From Bradyrhizobium sp. BRP22 (GTDB lineage Bacteria > Pseudomonadota > Alphaproteobacteria > Rhizobiales > Xanthobacteraceae), in contig NZ_JADYVX010000007.1 in assembly GCF_020194175.1 (NCBI RefSeq), positions 1 through 64,000 of the forward strand: 64,000 nucleotides of DNA, given 5' to 3'. The notes under the pieces are model-generated. The model did no database searches. It was not told where the DNA came from and was given only the letters and a program-made list of their open reading frames with translations. Both the position numbers and the translations under genes were made by a program. Shown one piece after another: positions 9,469-17,407 of this stretch (the stretch's first letter is position 1; each line of letters starts with the position of its first letter).

Positions 9469-9495
9469 AGCGGGCGCGGAGCGCGTTCGCAAGCA

Positions 9496-10563
9496 TCAAG
9501 CCACGCGGCTGCGGATTTCGGCGGTGTATTCGGGGTCGACTTCGCAGACCACGCGGTTGCGGCCGGCGCGCTTGGCGGCGTAGAGGCAGGCATCCGCACG
9601 CTCGATCAGCGCATCGGTGTCGTCGCCCGGCTTCAGCATGGAGACGCCGACCGAGATGGTGACGCGGCCGAGGATCTCGCCGGTGGACTTCTTCTTCAAT
9701 TCCTTCGCCATCACGGCGCGGCGGATGTGGTCGGCGACCGTCAGCGCCTGGCGCAGCGCGGTGTTGGGCAGTACGACCGCAAATTCCTCGCCGCCATAGC
9801 GCGCGGTGATGTCCTGGCCCTTGATGGTCTGTTTCAGGGACATGCCGACCAGCCGCAGCACCTGGTCGCCGGTGAGATGGCCGTAGGAATCGTTGAACGA
9901 TTTGAAATGGTCGATGTCGAACATCAGGAGCGACAGCGGCTCTTCATTGGCGATCGCGGTCTGCACCGCCATCTCGATCGAGCGGTCGAAATATTTGCGG
10001 TTGCCGAGCCCGGTCAGCGGATCGGTCAGGCTTTCGGCGCGGATCGCCTCCAGGCTGTGCTGGAGATTGCTGATCTCGGTCTTTGACAGCGCCAGGCGGC
10101 TCTCCAGCGCCTTGTTGGTTTCGCGCATCTCGCGGGTCGACTTCACGAGCTGCTCGATGATCGGCTTGAACTGGTCGCGGTTCTTTGCGGCAGCGAGCTT
10201 TTCGCTGGCGCCGCTCAGGCTGGCGTCATAGCTCGCGGACATGGCGAGGGCATCCGAGATCAACGTCACGACATCGTCGATCTCGCCGATGACGCGTGCG
10301 CCGACCTTGTCGATGCGGTCCGATGTCTTGATGTGCGAGAGATAGGTCTCGTAGATCTGCTCGAGATCGGCTTCGCTCAGCCTGCCATTGCGCGCCAGAG
10401 TCTCGTTGATGATCTTGTTGAGCGGAGCGTTATATCCGGTCGCGTACACGTACCAGATTTCATAATTGCGGGGGACTGCGGTCTGTCGGAGCGACCTGAT
10501 CTGGCCAAGCGCAACCTCGGCAAAAGCCATCGTGCGTTCGTGTTCGTCCAGCAGCTTGACCAC
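9496..10563 (-). CDS. Diguanylate cyclase (GGDEF)
   Basis: A 355-residue soluble protein that would make cyclic di-GMP from GTP. Residues 1-125 are helical and of unknown fold, 125-175 look like a coiled coil, and the GGDEF domain starts at SLTDPLTGLGNRKYFD (about 178). The active-site loop is GGEEF (257-261), compatible with activity. The product-inhibition site five residues upstream, normally RxxD, reads KGQD (248-251), so feedback inhibition may be weakened. Start is GTG with GGGGA upstream. No membrane segment is present. A PilZ effector gene lies elsewhere in the window (57.75 kb). Confidence 0.85.
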   Translation of the reverse strand: MVKLLDEHERTMAFAEVALGQIRSLRQTAVPRNYEIWYVYATGYNAPLNKIINETLARNGRLSEADLEQIYETYLSHIKTSDRIDKVGARVIGEIDDVVTLISDALAMSASYDASLSGASEKLAAAKNRDQFKPIIEQLVKSTREMRETNKALESRLALSKTEISNLQHSLEAIRAESLTDPLTGLGNRKYFDRSIEMAVQTAIANEEPLSLLMFDIDHFKSFNDSYGHLTGDQVLRLVGMSLKQTIKGQDITARYGGEEFAVVLPNTALRQALTVADHIRRAVMAKELKKKSTGEILGRVTISVGVSMLKPGDDTDALIERADACLYAAKRAGRNRVVCEVDPEYTAEIRSRVA

Positions 10564-10737
10564 TGATCAAGTCCCCAATGCCGAGCCGCGCTGCCCAGCC
10601 GCAATGACTAAAATTATCGTTGTCACGCTAATGGAGGATAATGAACGCCCCGTAAACACTACAATTGCACGGTTCGTGCCGATGATCCTGACGCAAGAAT
10701 CAGCGGCGTGAAAAAAAGAGCCGGGCCAAGAGATTAG

Positions 10738-10764
10738 AGCGTCGGCTTGATTTGAGCCGACGCT
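10738..10764. terminator. Hairpin downstream of the DEAD-box gene
   Basis: Perfect 10-bp arms AGCGTCGGCT and AGCCGACGCT with a 7-base loop, 11 bases past the helicase stop on the minus strand. The immediate 3' flank on that strand is CTAATCTC; a run of seven T occurs about 15 bases further on. It may terminate the helicase message or be a palindromic repeat. Confidence 0.45.
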
Positions 10765-10775
10765 GCCGGAAAGCG

Positions 10776-12191
10776 CTAGACGCGAGCGCGTACGGGGCGC
10801 AGCAGAAACGCGGGGAGATGCGAGTGATCGGCCGGCTCTGAGTCGACGTCGCGCGGCGTGTGTCGCGGCTCCGGACGTCCGATCGAAGGCACGCGCGGGC
10901 TAGCGGCGGCCTGCGGCTGCGCATTGCCGTTGCGGCCTTCGCGACCATGGCCGTGACGCGGCTCGCGTTCGCGCCGCGAATTGCGGCCACTGCGCTCGCG
11001 CGAACCATCGCGCCGTCGTGCCTCACGTGGCTGCTCGTCCGTCTCGCTCGCATCCGATTGAACCGTGAAGTCACCTTCGGCGCGTGGGATCGGCTGACCG
11101 ATCAGCTTCTCGATCGCGGCGACCGACTTGGTATCGAGCGAGGTGACGATCGAGATTGCGGTACCGGTGCGGCCCGCGCGGCCGGTGCGGCCGATGCGGT
11201 GAACATAGTCGTCGGGATGGTGCGGGACGTCGAAATTGAAGACGTGGCTGACGGCGGGAATGTCGAGACCGCGGGCGGCAACGTCGGAGGCGACCAGGAG
11301 CGGTAATTCGCCCTTGCGGAATTGATCGAGCGCCGCCATGCGGGCGCTCTGATCCATATCGCCGTGCAGCGCGCCGACGCTGAAGCCGTGCTTCTGGAGC
11401 GATTTGTGAAGAATGGCGACTTCACGCTTGCGATTGCAGAAGATAATCGCGTTGTTGAGGTCTTTGGCGTCGCGCAGCAGGCGGCGGAGGATCTCGCGCT
11501 TCTGGTGCGGCTCACGCCCGGCGGGCACCTGCGACTGCGTAACTGTGACGGCGGTGGTCGCCGGCTTGGAGACTTCAACCCTGACGGGGTTGTGGAGGAA
11601 GGTATCGGTGACGCGCCGGATTTCCGGCGGCATGGTGGCGGTAAAGAACAGCGTCTGCCGGGTGAAGGGCACCAGCTTGCAAATGCGTTCGATATCGGGG
11701 ATGAAGCCCATGTCCAGCATGCGGTCCGCTTCATCGATCACCAGCAGTTCGACGCCGGTGAGCAATAGTCCGCCGCGCTCGGTATGGTCGAGCAGCCGGC
11801 CGGGGGTTGCGATCAGGACATCGACGCCACGGGTCAGTTTGCTGTCCTGGTCGCCGAACGAGACGCCGCCGATCAGGAGCGCCACGTTGAGTTTCTGGCC
11901 GGCGCCATAGCGGTCGAAGTTTTCCTTCACCTGGGCGGCGAGCTCACGCGTTGGCTCCAGGATCAGGGTCCGCGGCATCCGTGCCCGCGCTCGGCCTTTC
12001 TCAAGGATGGTGAGCATCGGAAGCACGAAGGCGGCGGTCTTGCCGGTGCCGGTCTGCGCGATGCCGAGGACATCGCGGCGGGCCAGAACGTGGGGGATCG
12101 CCTGTTCCTGGATGGGCGTGGGATTGGTGTATCCGGAGGCCGCTACGGCGGCCAAGACCTTGTCGGAAAGGCCAAGATTGGAAAAAGACAT
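10776..12191 (-). CDS. DEAD-box RNA helicase, RhlE-like
   Basis: A 471-residue ATP-dependent RNA helicase. Visible motifs: Q motif region (GYTNPTPIQEQAIP), motif I AQTGTGKT (45-52), Ib TPGRLLDH, motif II DEAD (153-156), motif III TAT in FFTATMP, and motif VI HRIGRTGRAGR. The last 90 residues are a disordered Arg/Gly/Glu-rich tail, as in RhlE/CsdA-type proteins acting on ribosome assembly or mRNA decay. Start at 12191 (MSFSNLGL) is the family start and has AGAGG upstream; the frame open to 12398 is not needed. Likely useful in the cold, though no cold-box is recognised. Confidence 0.92.
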   Translation of the reverse strand: MSFSNLGLSDKVLAAVAASGYTNPTPIQEQAIPHVLARRDVLGIAQTGTGKTAAFVLPMLTILEKGRARARMPRTLILEPTRELAAQVKENFDRYGAGQKLNVALLIGGVSFGDQDSKLTRGVDVLIATPGRLLDHTERGGLLLTGVELLVIDEADRMLDMGFIPDIERICKLVPFTRQTLFFTATMPPEIRRVTDTFLHNPVRVEVSKPATTAVTVTQSQVPAGREPHQKREILRRLLRDAKDLNNAIIFCNRKREVAILHKSLQKHGFSVGALHGDMDQSARMAALDQFRKGELPLLVASDVAARGLDIPAVSHVFNFDVPHHPDDYVHRIGRTGRAGRTGTAISIVTSLDTKSVAAIEKLIGQPIPRAEGDFTVQSDASETDEQPREARRRDGSRERSGRNSRREREPRHGHGREGRNGNAQPQAAASPRVPSIGRPEPRHTPRDVDSEPADHSHLPAFLLRPVRARV

Positions 12192-12564
12192 TGAGCCTCT
12201 TGTCGACACCGCCGTTCGGAATCGAAGGTAAAAAGGCTGGTCGCGTTTCGCCCCGAAACGGCGTTGCTTCTCAAAAAAGCTCGGGGGCTCTGACTGACGC
12301 TGACGGGCGGCAAACTCAGGGAATCGCGTTTCGATCCAAGGCCGCGTTGCCCGGAACATAGGTTCGAAATCGCCAAAGTCAATCTGGGAACCGCCCAAAT
12401 GACCGAAAAAGCTTAATGTTTTCGCACAAATAACGGGCGAGCTGTCATTTGGCCGTCACATGCGGGACCGTATTGGTCGGCGAATGAAAGGTCATACACT
12501 GAACCGGTTGGGGCGGTGTATCGACTACGCCATCGACGGTCGCTTGGTGAGACGGGGGCAGAGG

Positions 12565-14058
12565 ATGGCTGGCTTGCTTTCGAGAGTTCTGAGGGTGGCA
12601 GGCATTGCCCTGGCATCGGTCACTCTCGCCATGCCGGCGCAGGCCGAAAAGCGCGTGGCGCTGGTGGTCGGCAACAACGACTACAAATACGTCCCAAAGC
12701 TGCAGAAGGCGGTCAACGACGCCCGCACCATGGGTGACACGCTGAAGCAACTCGGCTTCTCCGTGATGATTGCCGAGAACCAGAACCGGCAGCAATTCTC
12801 CGAGACGCTGCTCGCCTTCGACAAGGCGATCGAACCCGGCGACACCGCATTCTTCTTCTACGCCGGCCATGGCTTCGAGATCGCCGGCCAGAATTTCCTG
12901 CTGCCGACCGATGTGCCGGCTGCGACCGAGGGCCAGGAGGAATTGGTGCGCGACGCATCCGTCCTCGCTGACCGCATCGTCGAGCGCCTGCAGAACAAGA
13001 AGGCGCGCACCTCGATCCTGGTGTTCGACGCTTGCCGCAACAATCCGTTCGAGCGGCCGGGAACGCGCGCGGTCGCCGGCGGCGGCGGGCTTGCGCCGAT
13101 GACGCAATTGCCGGAGGGCGTGTTCTCGGTGTTCTCGGCCGGCCCGCGCCAGACCGCGCTCGATCGCCTGTCGAACGACGACGCCAATCCTAATTCGGTG
13201 TTCACCCGTACCTTCGCCAAGGAGCTGCTGCAGCCCGGCAGGAATCTGGTGCAGGTCGCCCAGCACACGCGGCGCCTGGTCAGCGAGGCGGCCGAGACCA
13301 TCAGGCACAAGCAGATCCCGGTCTATTTCGACCAGATGGTCGACGACGTATTCCTGAACGGTATGGCGAAAGGGCCGGATGCGGGGCCTGCCGAGGCTCC
13401 GCAGAAGCTTGCGGCGTTGCCGCCGGTCTCGGTGCCGCGAATCCCAAAGGAGGATTCCGTCAATGCGCCGATCGCGAGTTTCTCGCGCCATAATGGCGGC
13501 TGGACGGTGGTGTTCTCGATCGCGGACCCTGCGCTCGGGATTTCCTGGCGGATGGGCGACGGCGGCAATTTCCGCGAGACCGGGTTCATCGACACGCTCG
13601 ATCCGCGCACCCGCAAGCGGATGCCCAATCCTTCGATCGAGCTGCCGGCCGATGCGCAGGCCGGCACCATCCAGGTCCGCTACGTCGATACGGCAGGCGA
13701 GATGCAGGGACCGTTTCCGATCCGGTTCGACCCCGAAGCAGCCTTGATCCGCGACCAGCGCAAGATCCTCGACATGACCGCAACGAGCTGGCTGTCGTTC
13801 CGCGAGTTCAACGGGCTCCTGATCTATTACACCCATCTGATGTCTTATCGCTGCGCGATCCGCGAGGCGCGTGTCGGCATCGACAGTGCGGTGCCGGACA
13901 AGGTGCTGAAAATGCCGCCCTGCGATCCCCGCGATCCCAGTGTGATCCCGCACGAGGCGCAGCCCTATCTGAAGCTGGCGCCGCAGACCAAGTCGGTCTC
14001 GGTGGAGCTGACCTATCGCGACGGTAGCGTGTCGGAGATCAAGACGTTCCGGCGCTAG
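12565..14058 (+). CDS. Exported caspase-like (peptidase C14) protein
   Basis: A 497-residue protein with a signal peptide (residues 1-27, cut after AQA) followed by a caspase/metacaspase p20 domain. The block RVALVVGNNDYKYVPKL starts the domain; the catalytic pair is His102 in FFFYAGHGF and Cys157 in LVFDACRNNPF. Residues from about 300 onward form a second domain of no clear family, with a YRDGSVSEIK end. Export to the periplasm is unlike eukaryotic caspases. Start is the ATG at 12565 with GGGGGCAGAGG upstream. Its TAG stop forms the left edge of a palindromic repeat. Substrate unknown. Confidence 0.85.
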   Translation: MAGLLSRVLRVAGIALASVTLAMPAQAEKRVALVVGNNDYKYVPKLQKAVNDARTMGDTLKQLGFSVMIAENQNRQQFSETLLAFDKAIEPGDTAFFFYAGHGFEIAGQNFLLPTDVPAATEGQEELVRDASVLADRIVERLQNKKARTSILVFDACRNNPFERPGTRAVAGGGGLAPMTQLPEGVFSVFSAGPRQTALDRLSNDDANPNSVFTRTFAKELLQPGRNLVQVAQHTRRLVSEAAETIRHKQIPVYFDQMVDDVFLNGMAKGPDAGPAEAPQKLAALPPVSVPRIPKEDSVNAPIASFSRHNGGWTVVFSIADPALGISWRMGDGGNFRETGFIDTLDPRTRKRMPNPSIELPADAQAGTIQVRYVDTAGEMQGPFPIRFDPEAALIRDQRKILDMTATSWLSFREFNGLLIYYTHLMSYRCAIREARVGIDSAVPDKVLKMPPCDPRDPSVIPHEAQPYLKLAPQTKSVSVELTYRDGSVSEIKTFRR

Positions 14059-14156
14059 AACATTTTCGGTTCTGATTGAATCAGAACCGAAGCTCTAGAT
14101 TCTTGTTGGGTTTTCTTCACGCGAACCGGTATACACTTCGCTCGAAAACGCTCTAG
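14059..14156. repeat. TTCGGTTCTGATT palindrome family, copy A (full length)
   Basis: The left half contains a 27-base perfect palindrome at 14065-14091 (13-bp arms TTCGGTTCTGATT/AATCAGAACCGAA around one G). The right half reads CTCTAGATTCTTGTT, TTCACGCGAACCGGTAT, CACTTCGCTCGAAAACGCTCTAG. Related copies or fragments are at 45048, 45762, 56885 and 58005. It starts directly after the TAG stop of the caspase-like gene. Confidence 0.75.
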
Positions 14157-14220
14157 TCATCTCGCCTGTTGGACCGGCGCTACAATTCCGGCCGAGCATC
14201 GAAGTCTCGACGAGGACATC

Positions 14221-15471
14221 ATGACCGCCAAGGTGATGCAGCACCCGTCAGCCCGCAGGATGAAAGTGCACTGCTGCATCGTCGGCGGCGGGCCGGCGGG
14301 CATGATGCTCGGTTATCTCCTGGGCCGCGCCGGCATCGACGTCGTGGTGCTGGAGAAGCACGCCGACTTCTTCCGCGATTTTCGCGGCGACACCGTGCAT
14401 CCCTCGACCTTGCAGGTCATGGACGAACTCGGCTTGATCGACGGCTTCCTCAAGCTGCCGCACCAGCAATTGCAAAAGCTCGACGGGATGTTCGGCGGCG
14501 CAAAGGTGCGGATCGCCGATCTCTCTCGCGTCGGCGCAAAATACCCGTTCATCGCTTTGATGCCGCAATGGGACTTTCTCAACTTCCTGCGCGAGAGCGG
14601 CAAGCGTTTCGCCTCGCTGCAGGTGCTGATGAGCACGGAGGCGACCGACCTGATCCGCGACGGTGAAGCGGTCGCGGGCGTGAGGGCCGAGGCACCGGAG
14701 GGTACGCTCGACATCGAGGCTGATCTGACGATTGCCTGCGATGGCCGTCATTCGACGGTGCGCGAGCGTGCCGGACTTGCGGTCGAGGAGATCGGGGCGC
14801 CGATGGACGTGTTGTGGTTCCGCGTCGGGCGGCGGCCGGACGAGAGCGAGAACCTGTTCGCGCGCGTCGAGCCCGGCAAGATGATGGTCACCTTCGATCG
14901 CGGCGATTACTGGCAATGCGCCTATGTCATCGCCAAGGGGCAATACGATGCGGTGAAGGCGAGGGGACTGGCCGCGCTGCTGGACGACGTGGTGCGGCTG
15001 GCGCCGATCCTGAAGTCCGGCATCTCCGACGTCAGAAGCTGGGACGACGTGAAGCTCCTGACGGTTGCGATCAATCGCCTGAAGCGCTGGACGCTGCCGG
15101 GGCTGCTCTGCATCGGCGACGCCGCGCATGCGATGTCGCCGGTCGGCGGTGTCGGCGTCAATCTCGCGGTGCAGGATGCGGTCGCGACCGCCAATCTGCT
15201 CGCGGCGCGGCTTGCGGGCGGATGTCCGACCGAGGACGAACTCGACGCCGTGCGAAAGCGGCGCGAGTTTCCGATGAAGATGACGCAGCGGATGCAGGTC
15301 ATCGTGCAGAACAGGATCATCAGCAGCGCATTGGGGCCAGCCAACCAGCCGCTCAAGGTCCCGCTCGTGGTACGGCTGATCACGGCCGTACCCTGGTTGC
15401 AGGGCATCACCGCGCGCTTCGTCGGAATCGGCGTGCGACCCGAACATGTGCAGTCGCCGGCGCTCTCCTGA
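14221..15471 (+). CDS. FAD-dependent aromatic-ring type monooxygenase
   Basis: A 416-residue flavoprotein of the p-hydroxybenzoate hydroxylase/UbiH fold, expected to hydroxylate an aromatic or polyketide-like substrate with NAD(P)H and oxygen. The dinucleotide motif GGGPAGMMLG lies at about residues 22-31 with the Glu of VVVLEKH closing it; the DG motif is CDGRHSTVR and the FAD motif is GDAAHAMSPVGGVGVNLA. GAGGA is placed about 5 bases before the ATG. It stands alone between a repeat and a convergent SDR gene. Ubiquinone biosynthesis is possible, but the sequence is closer to catabolic oxygenases; substrate not determined. Confidence 0.8.
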   Translation: MTAKVMQHPSARRMKVHCCIVGGGPAGMMLGYLLGRAGIDVVVLEKHADFFRDFRGDTVHPSTLQVMDELGLIDGFLKLPHQQLQKLDGMFGGAKVRIADLSRVGAKYPFIALMPQWDFLNFLRESGKRFASLQVLMSTEATDLIRDGEAVAGVRAEAPEGTLDIEADLTIACDGRHSTVRERAGLAVEEIGAPMDVLWFRVGRRPDESENLFARVEPGKMMVTFDRGDYWQCAYVIAKGQYDAVKARGLAALLDDVVRLAPILKSGISDVRSWDDVKLLTVAINRLKRWTLPGLLCIGDAAHAMSPVGGVGVNLAVQDAVATANLLAARLAGGCPTEDELDAVRKRREFPMKMTQRMQVIVQNRIISSALGPANQPLKVPLVVRLITAVPWLQGITARFVGIGVRPEHVQSPALS

Positions 15472-15476
15472 AGGAT

Positions 15477-16247
15477 TCAGCCCATGATCGAATAGCCGCC
15501 GTCGACGGGGATGGCGGTGCCGGTGACGAAATCAGAAGCCGGCGAGGCAAGGAAGACCGCGATCCCCGACAGATCGCCGCTATCGCCCCAGCGCGCCGCC
15601 GGCGTGCGCGCCAGCACCCGCTCATGCAGCCCGGCGATCTCGCTGCGGGCGCGCCGGGTCAGGTCGGTGTCGATCCAGCCGGGCAGGATCGCGTTGACCT
15701 GGACGTTGTCGGGCGCCCAGGCGCAGGCACAGGCGCGCGTGAACTGCACGATGCCGCCTTTGCTCGCGGCGTAGGCCGGCGCGAAGCCGGCGCCGAAGAT
15801 CGACATCATCGAGCCGATATTGATGATCTTGCCGCCGCCGGCCTCTTTCATCGCCGGATGGACCGCCTGCGAGCACAGGAACGCGCTGGTGAGATTGGTC
15901 GAGATCACGCTGTCCCATTCGCTGACATCGAGCGCATGCGGCGGCTTGCGGATATTGATGCCGGCGTTGTTGACGAGGATATCGATCCGACCGAGCTCGC
16001 CTTTGACGCGCGCTACCATATCGGCGACGGCTTTGCCGTCGGTGACGTCGGCGGCCACTGCAATGGTCTTCCCGCCGCGCTGTCCGAGTTCAGCGGCCGC
16101 GGCTGCCGATTTCGCCTCGTTGCGGCCGACGACGGCGATCGCAGCACCAGCGTCCGCCAGTCCGCGTGCCATCCCAAGCCCGATTCCACCATTGCCGCCG
16201 GTGACGATCGCAACCTTGCCCGTAAGGTCGAAGAGGGACGTTCCCAT
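15477..16247 (-). CDS. SDR oxidoreductase (KduD/gluconate dehydrogenase-like)
   Basis: A 256-residue classical short-chain dehydrogenase. It shows the cofactor motif VTGGNGGIGLG near residue 15, the NNAG motif, the catalytic Ser/Tyr/Lys with YAASKGG, and PGWIDTDLT after the substrate loop. The C-terminus DFVTGTAIPVDGGYSIMG is standard. The family includes 2-deoxy-D-gluconate 3-dehydrogenases and other sugar or steroid dehydrogenases; which one cannot be settled. The start at 16247 gives the normal N-terminus (MGTSLFDLTGK); a longer frame to 16340 adds 31 atypical residues. It ends only five bases from the stop of the convergent FAD monooxygenase. Confidence 0.85.
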   Translation of the reverse strand: MGTSLFDLTGKVAIVTGGNGGIGLGMARGLADAGAAIAVVGRNEAKSAAAAAELGQRGGKTIAVAADVTDGKAVADMVARVKGELGRIDILVNNAGINIRKPPHALDVSEWDSVISTNLTSAFLCSQAVHPAMKEAGGGKIINIGSMMSIFGAGFAPAYAASKGGIVQFTRACACAWAPDNVQVNAILPGWIDTDLTRRARSEIAGLHERVLARTPAARWGDSGDLSGIAVFLASPASDFVTGTAIPVDGGYSIMG

Positions 16248-16360
16248 TGGTGTGTTCCGCTTCTGTTGAGCTTGGGGGAAGATGCCGACTTGGGCGAGCC
16301 TTTGCCAGACCCGGATGTCGCAGACCTGTCCGTGTTGCAACGAGCGCCAGCCGCAGACGC

Positions 16361-16386
16361 AAAAAAGCCCCGGACAATGCCGGGGC
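16361..16386 (-). terminator. Rho-independent terminator of the omp gene
   Basis: On the minus strand the stem GCCCCGG/CCGGGGC (7 bp, 6-base loop) is followed by six T. It lies 25 bases past the stop of the outer membrane protein gene, as expected for its terminator. Confidence 0.85.
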
Positions 16387-16410
16387 TTCCGCCTGCCATT
16401 TTAGCAGAGA

Positions 16411-17190
16411 TCAGTACCTGCCGCCGACCGGAGCGCCCCAGTTGAAGCGGTAGACGATCGAGGTGCTGATGGTCTGCACCCAGGGCTTGAAGGTCGTCGA
16501 AACTCCCGTCGGCGCACCGAGGAACGACTCCGGCAGGGAGATACGGTCGTAGAACGCGGAGCGGTATTCGGTCTTCATGAACCAGCCGGGCGCGCTGATG
16601 CCGAAGATATCGAGGTTATTCTCGACGCCACCACCGACGAACCAGCCATCGCGACGGAACGAATCAGTGGTCACCCCGGTCGGGTTCCCGGCCAAGTCGT
16701 TCATGGAAGTGCCCGACCATTCGGAGCCTGAATAGCCGCCGTTGACGTAGGAGTAGACATTCGGCGCAACGAGATAGCCGAGGCGCACACCAGCCGCATA
16801 GCTGGTCCGGAGCTTCACGCGTCCTTCAATGTCGTTGATCGGATCGGTCAGCGAGCCGCGGAGGCTGCCAAACTGGCCGTCGGCGAACACGCCGGCAACC
16901 CAGCGGCCGCTGAACTGCCAGTCGTAGCCGATACCAACGGTACCGAACCAGCCATCGCCGCCGAGCCGCGTGTCGCGCGACAGGGGAATCTGGCCAACGG
17001 TGGTCTCAACATTGCTGTCGGCGTCCCACAAACCGCCGCCGCCACCGCCGAAGATGTAGAAGCCCGTCCAGTTGTAAACCGGCGCAACCGGCGGCGGCGC
17101 CTTCGTATACGGCCGAGCGCCAAGATCGGCCGCCGAGGCCGACCCCGTCAGTGCTGCAACCGTGGCCACAGCGAGCGCCAATTTCTTCAT
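16411..17190 (-). CDS. Outer membrane beta-barrel protein, Omp25/Omp31 family
   Basis: A 259-residue outer membrane protein. The signal peptide (residues 1-20) ends in SASA. After it comes the family hallmark: a Pro-rich linker (KAPPPVAPVYNWTGFYIF) leading into glycine-rich beta strands. The C-terminus alternates hydrophobic residues and ends IVYRFNWGAPVGGRY, consistent with a barrel. GGGGAT precedes the ATG at 17190; a longer frame to 17256 lacks a signal peptide. A strong terminator follows. In rhizobia such proteins are abundant 8-stranded barrels; no specific ligand is known. Confidence 0.88.
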   Translation of the reverse strand: MKKLALAVATVAALTGSASAADLGARPYTKAPPPVAPVYNWTGFYIFGGGGGGLWDADSNVETTVGQIPLSRDTRLGGDGWFGTVGIGYDWQFSGRWVAGVFADGQFGSLRGSLTDPINDIEGRVKLRTSYAAGVRLGYLVAPNVYSYVNGGYSGSEWSGTSMNDLAGNPTGVTTDSFRRDGWFVGGGVENNLDIFGISAPGWFMKTEYRSAFYDRISLPESFLGAPTGVSTTFKPWVQTISTSIVYRFNWGAPVGGRY

Positions 17191-17407
17191 ATCCAATCCC
17201 CAACTTGCTAGACGAACGCCTGACGGCTGCGTCGATTCCATTCCGTAGCTGCACAAACTATAGCTGTTTCAACCGGGAATGCTGTTGCGGGACAGGCACA
17301 CTTACCTGAAAACGCTCCGGTGAATTGTTGGCCGAAGCGCCTTGGTGCTACGGTACCGGACCAAAATCCGCCGCATGTACAGAGGGTTAAGGCTGGAGGG
17401 CTGGCGA

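Noticed and set aside
14814-16445. 543-codon plus-strand frame across the FAD monooxygenase and SDR genes
   Set aside because: It is a shadow frame of two real genes with Arg/Ala-rich composition and no recognisable motif.
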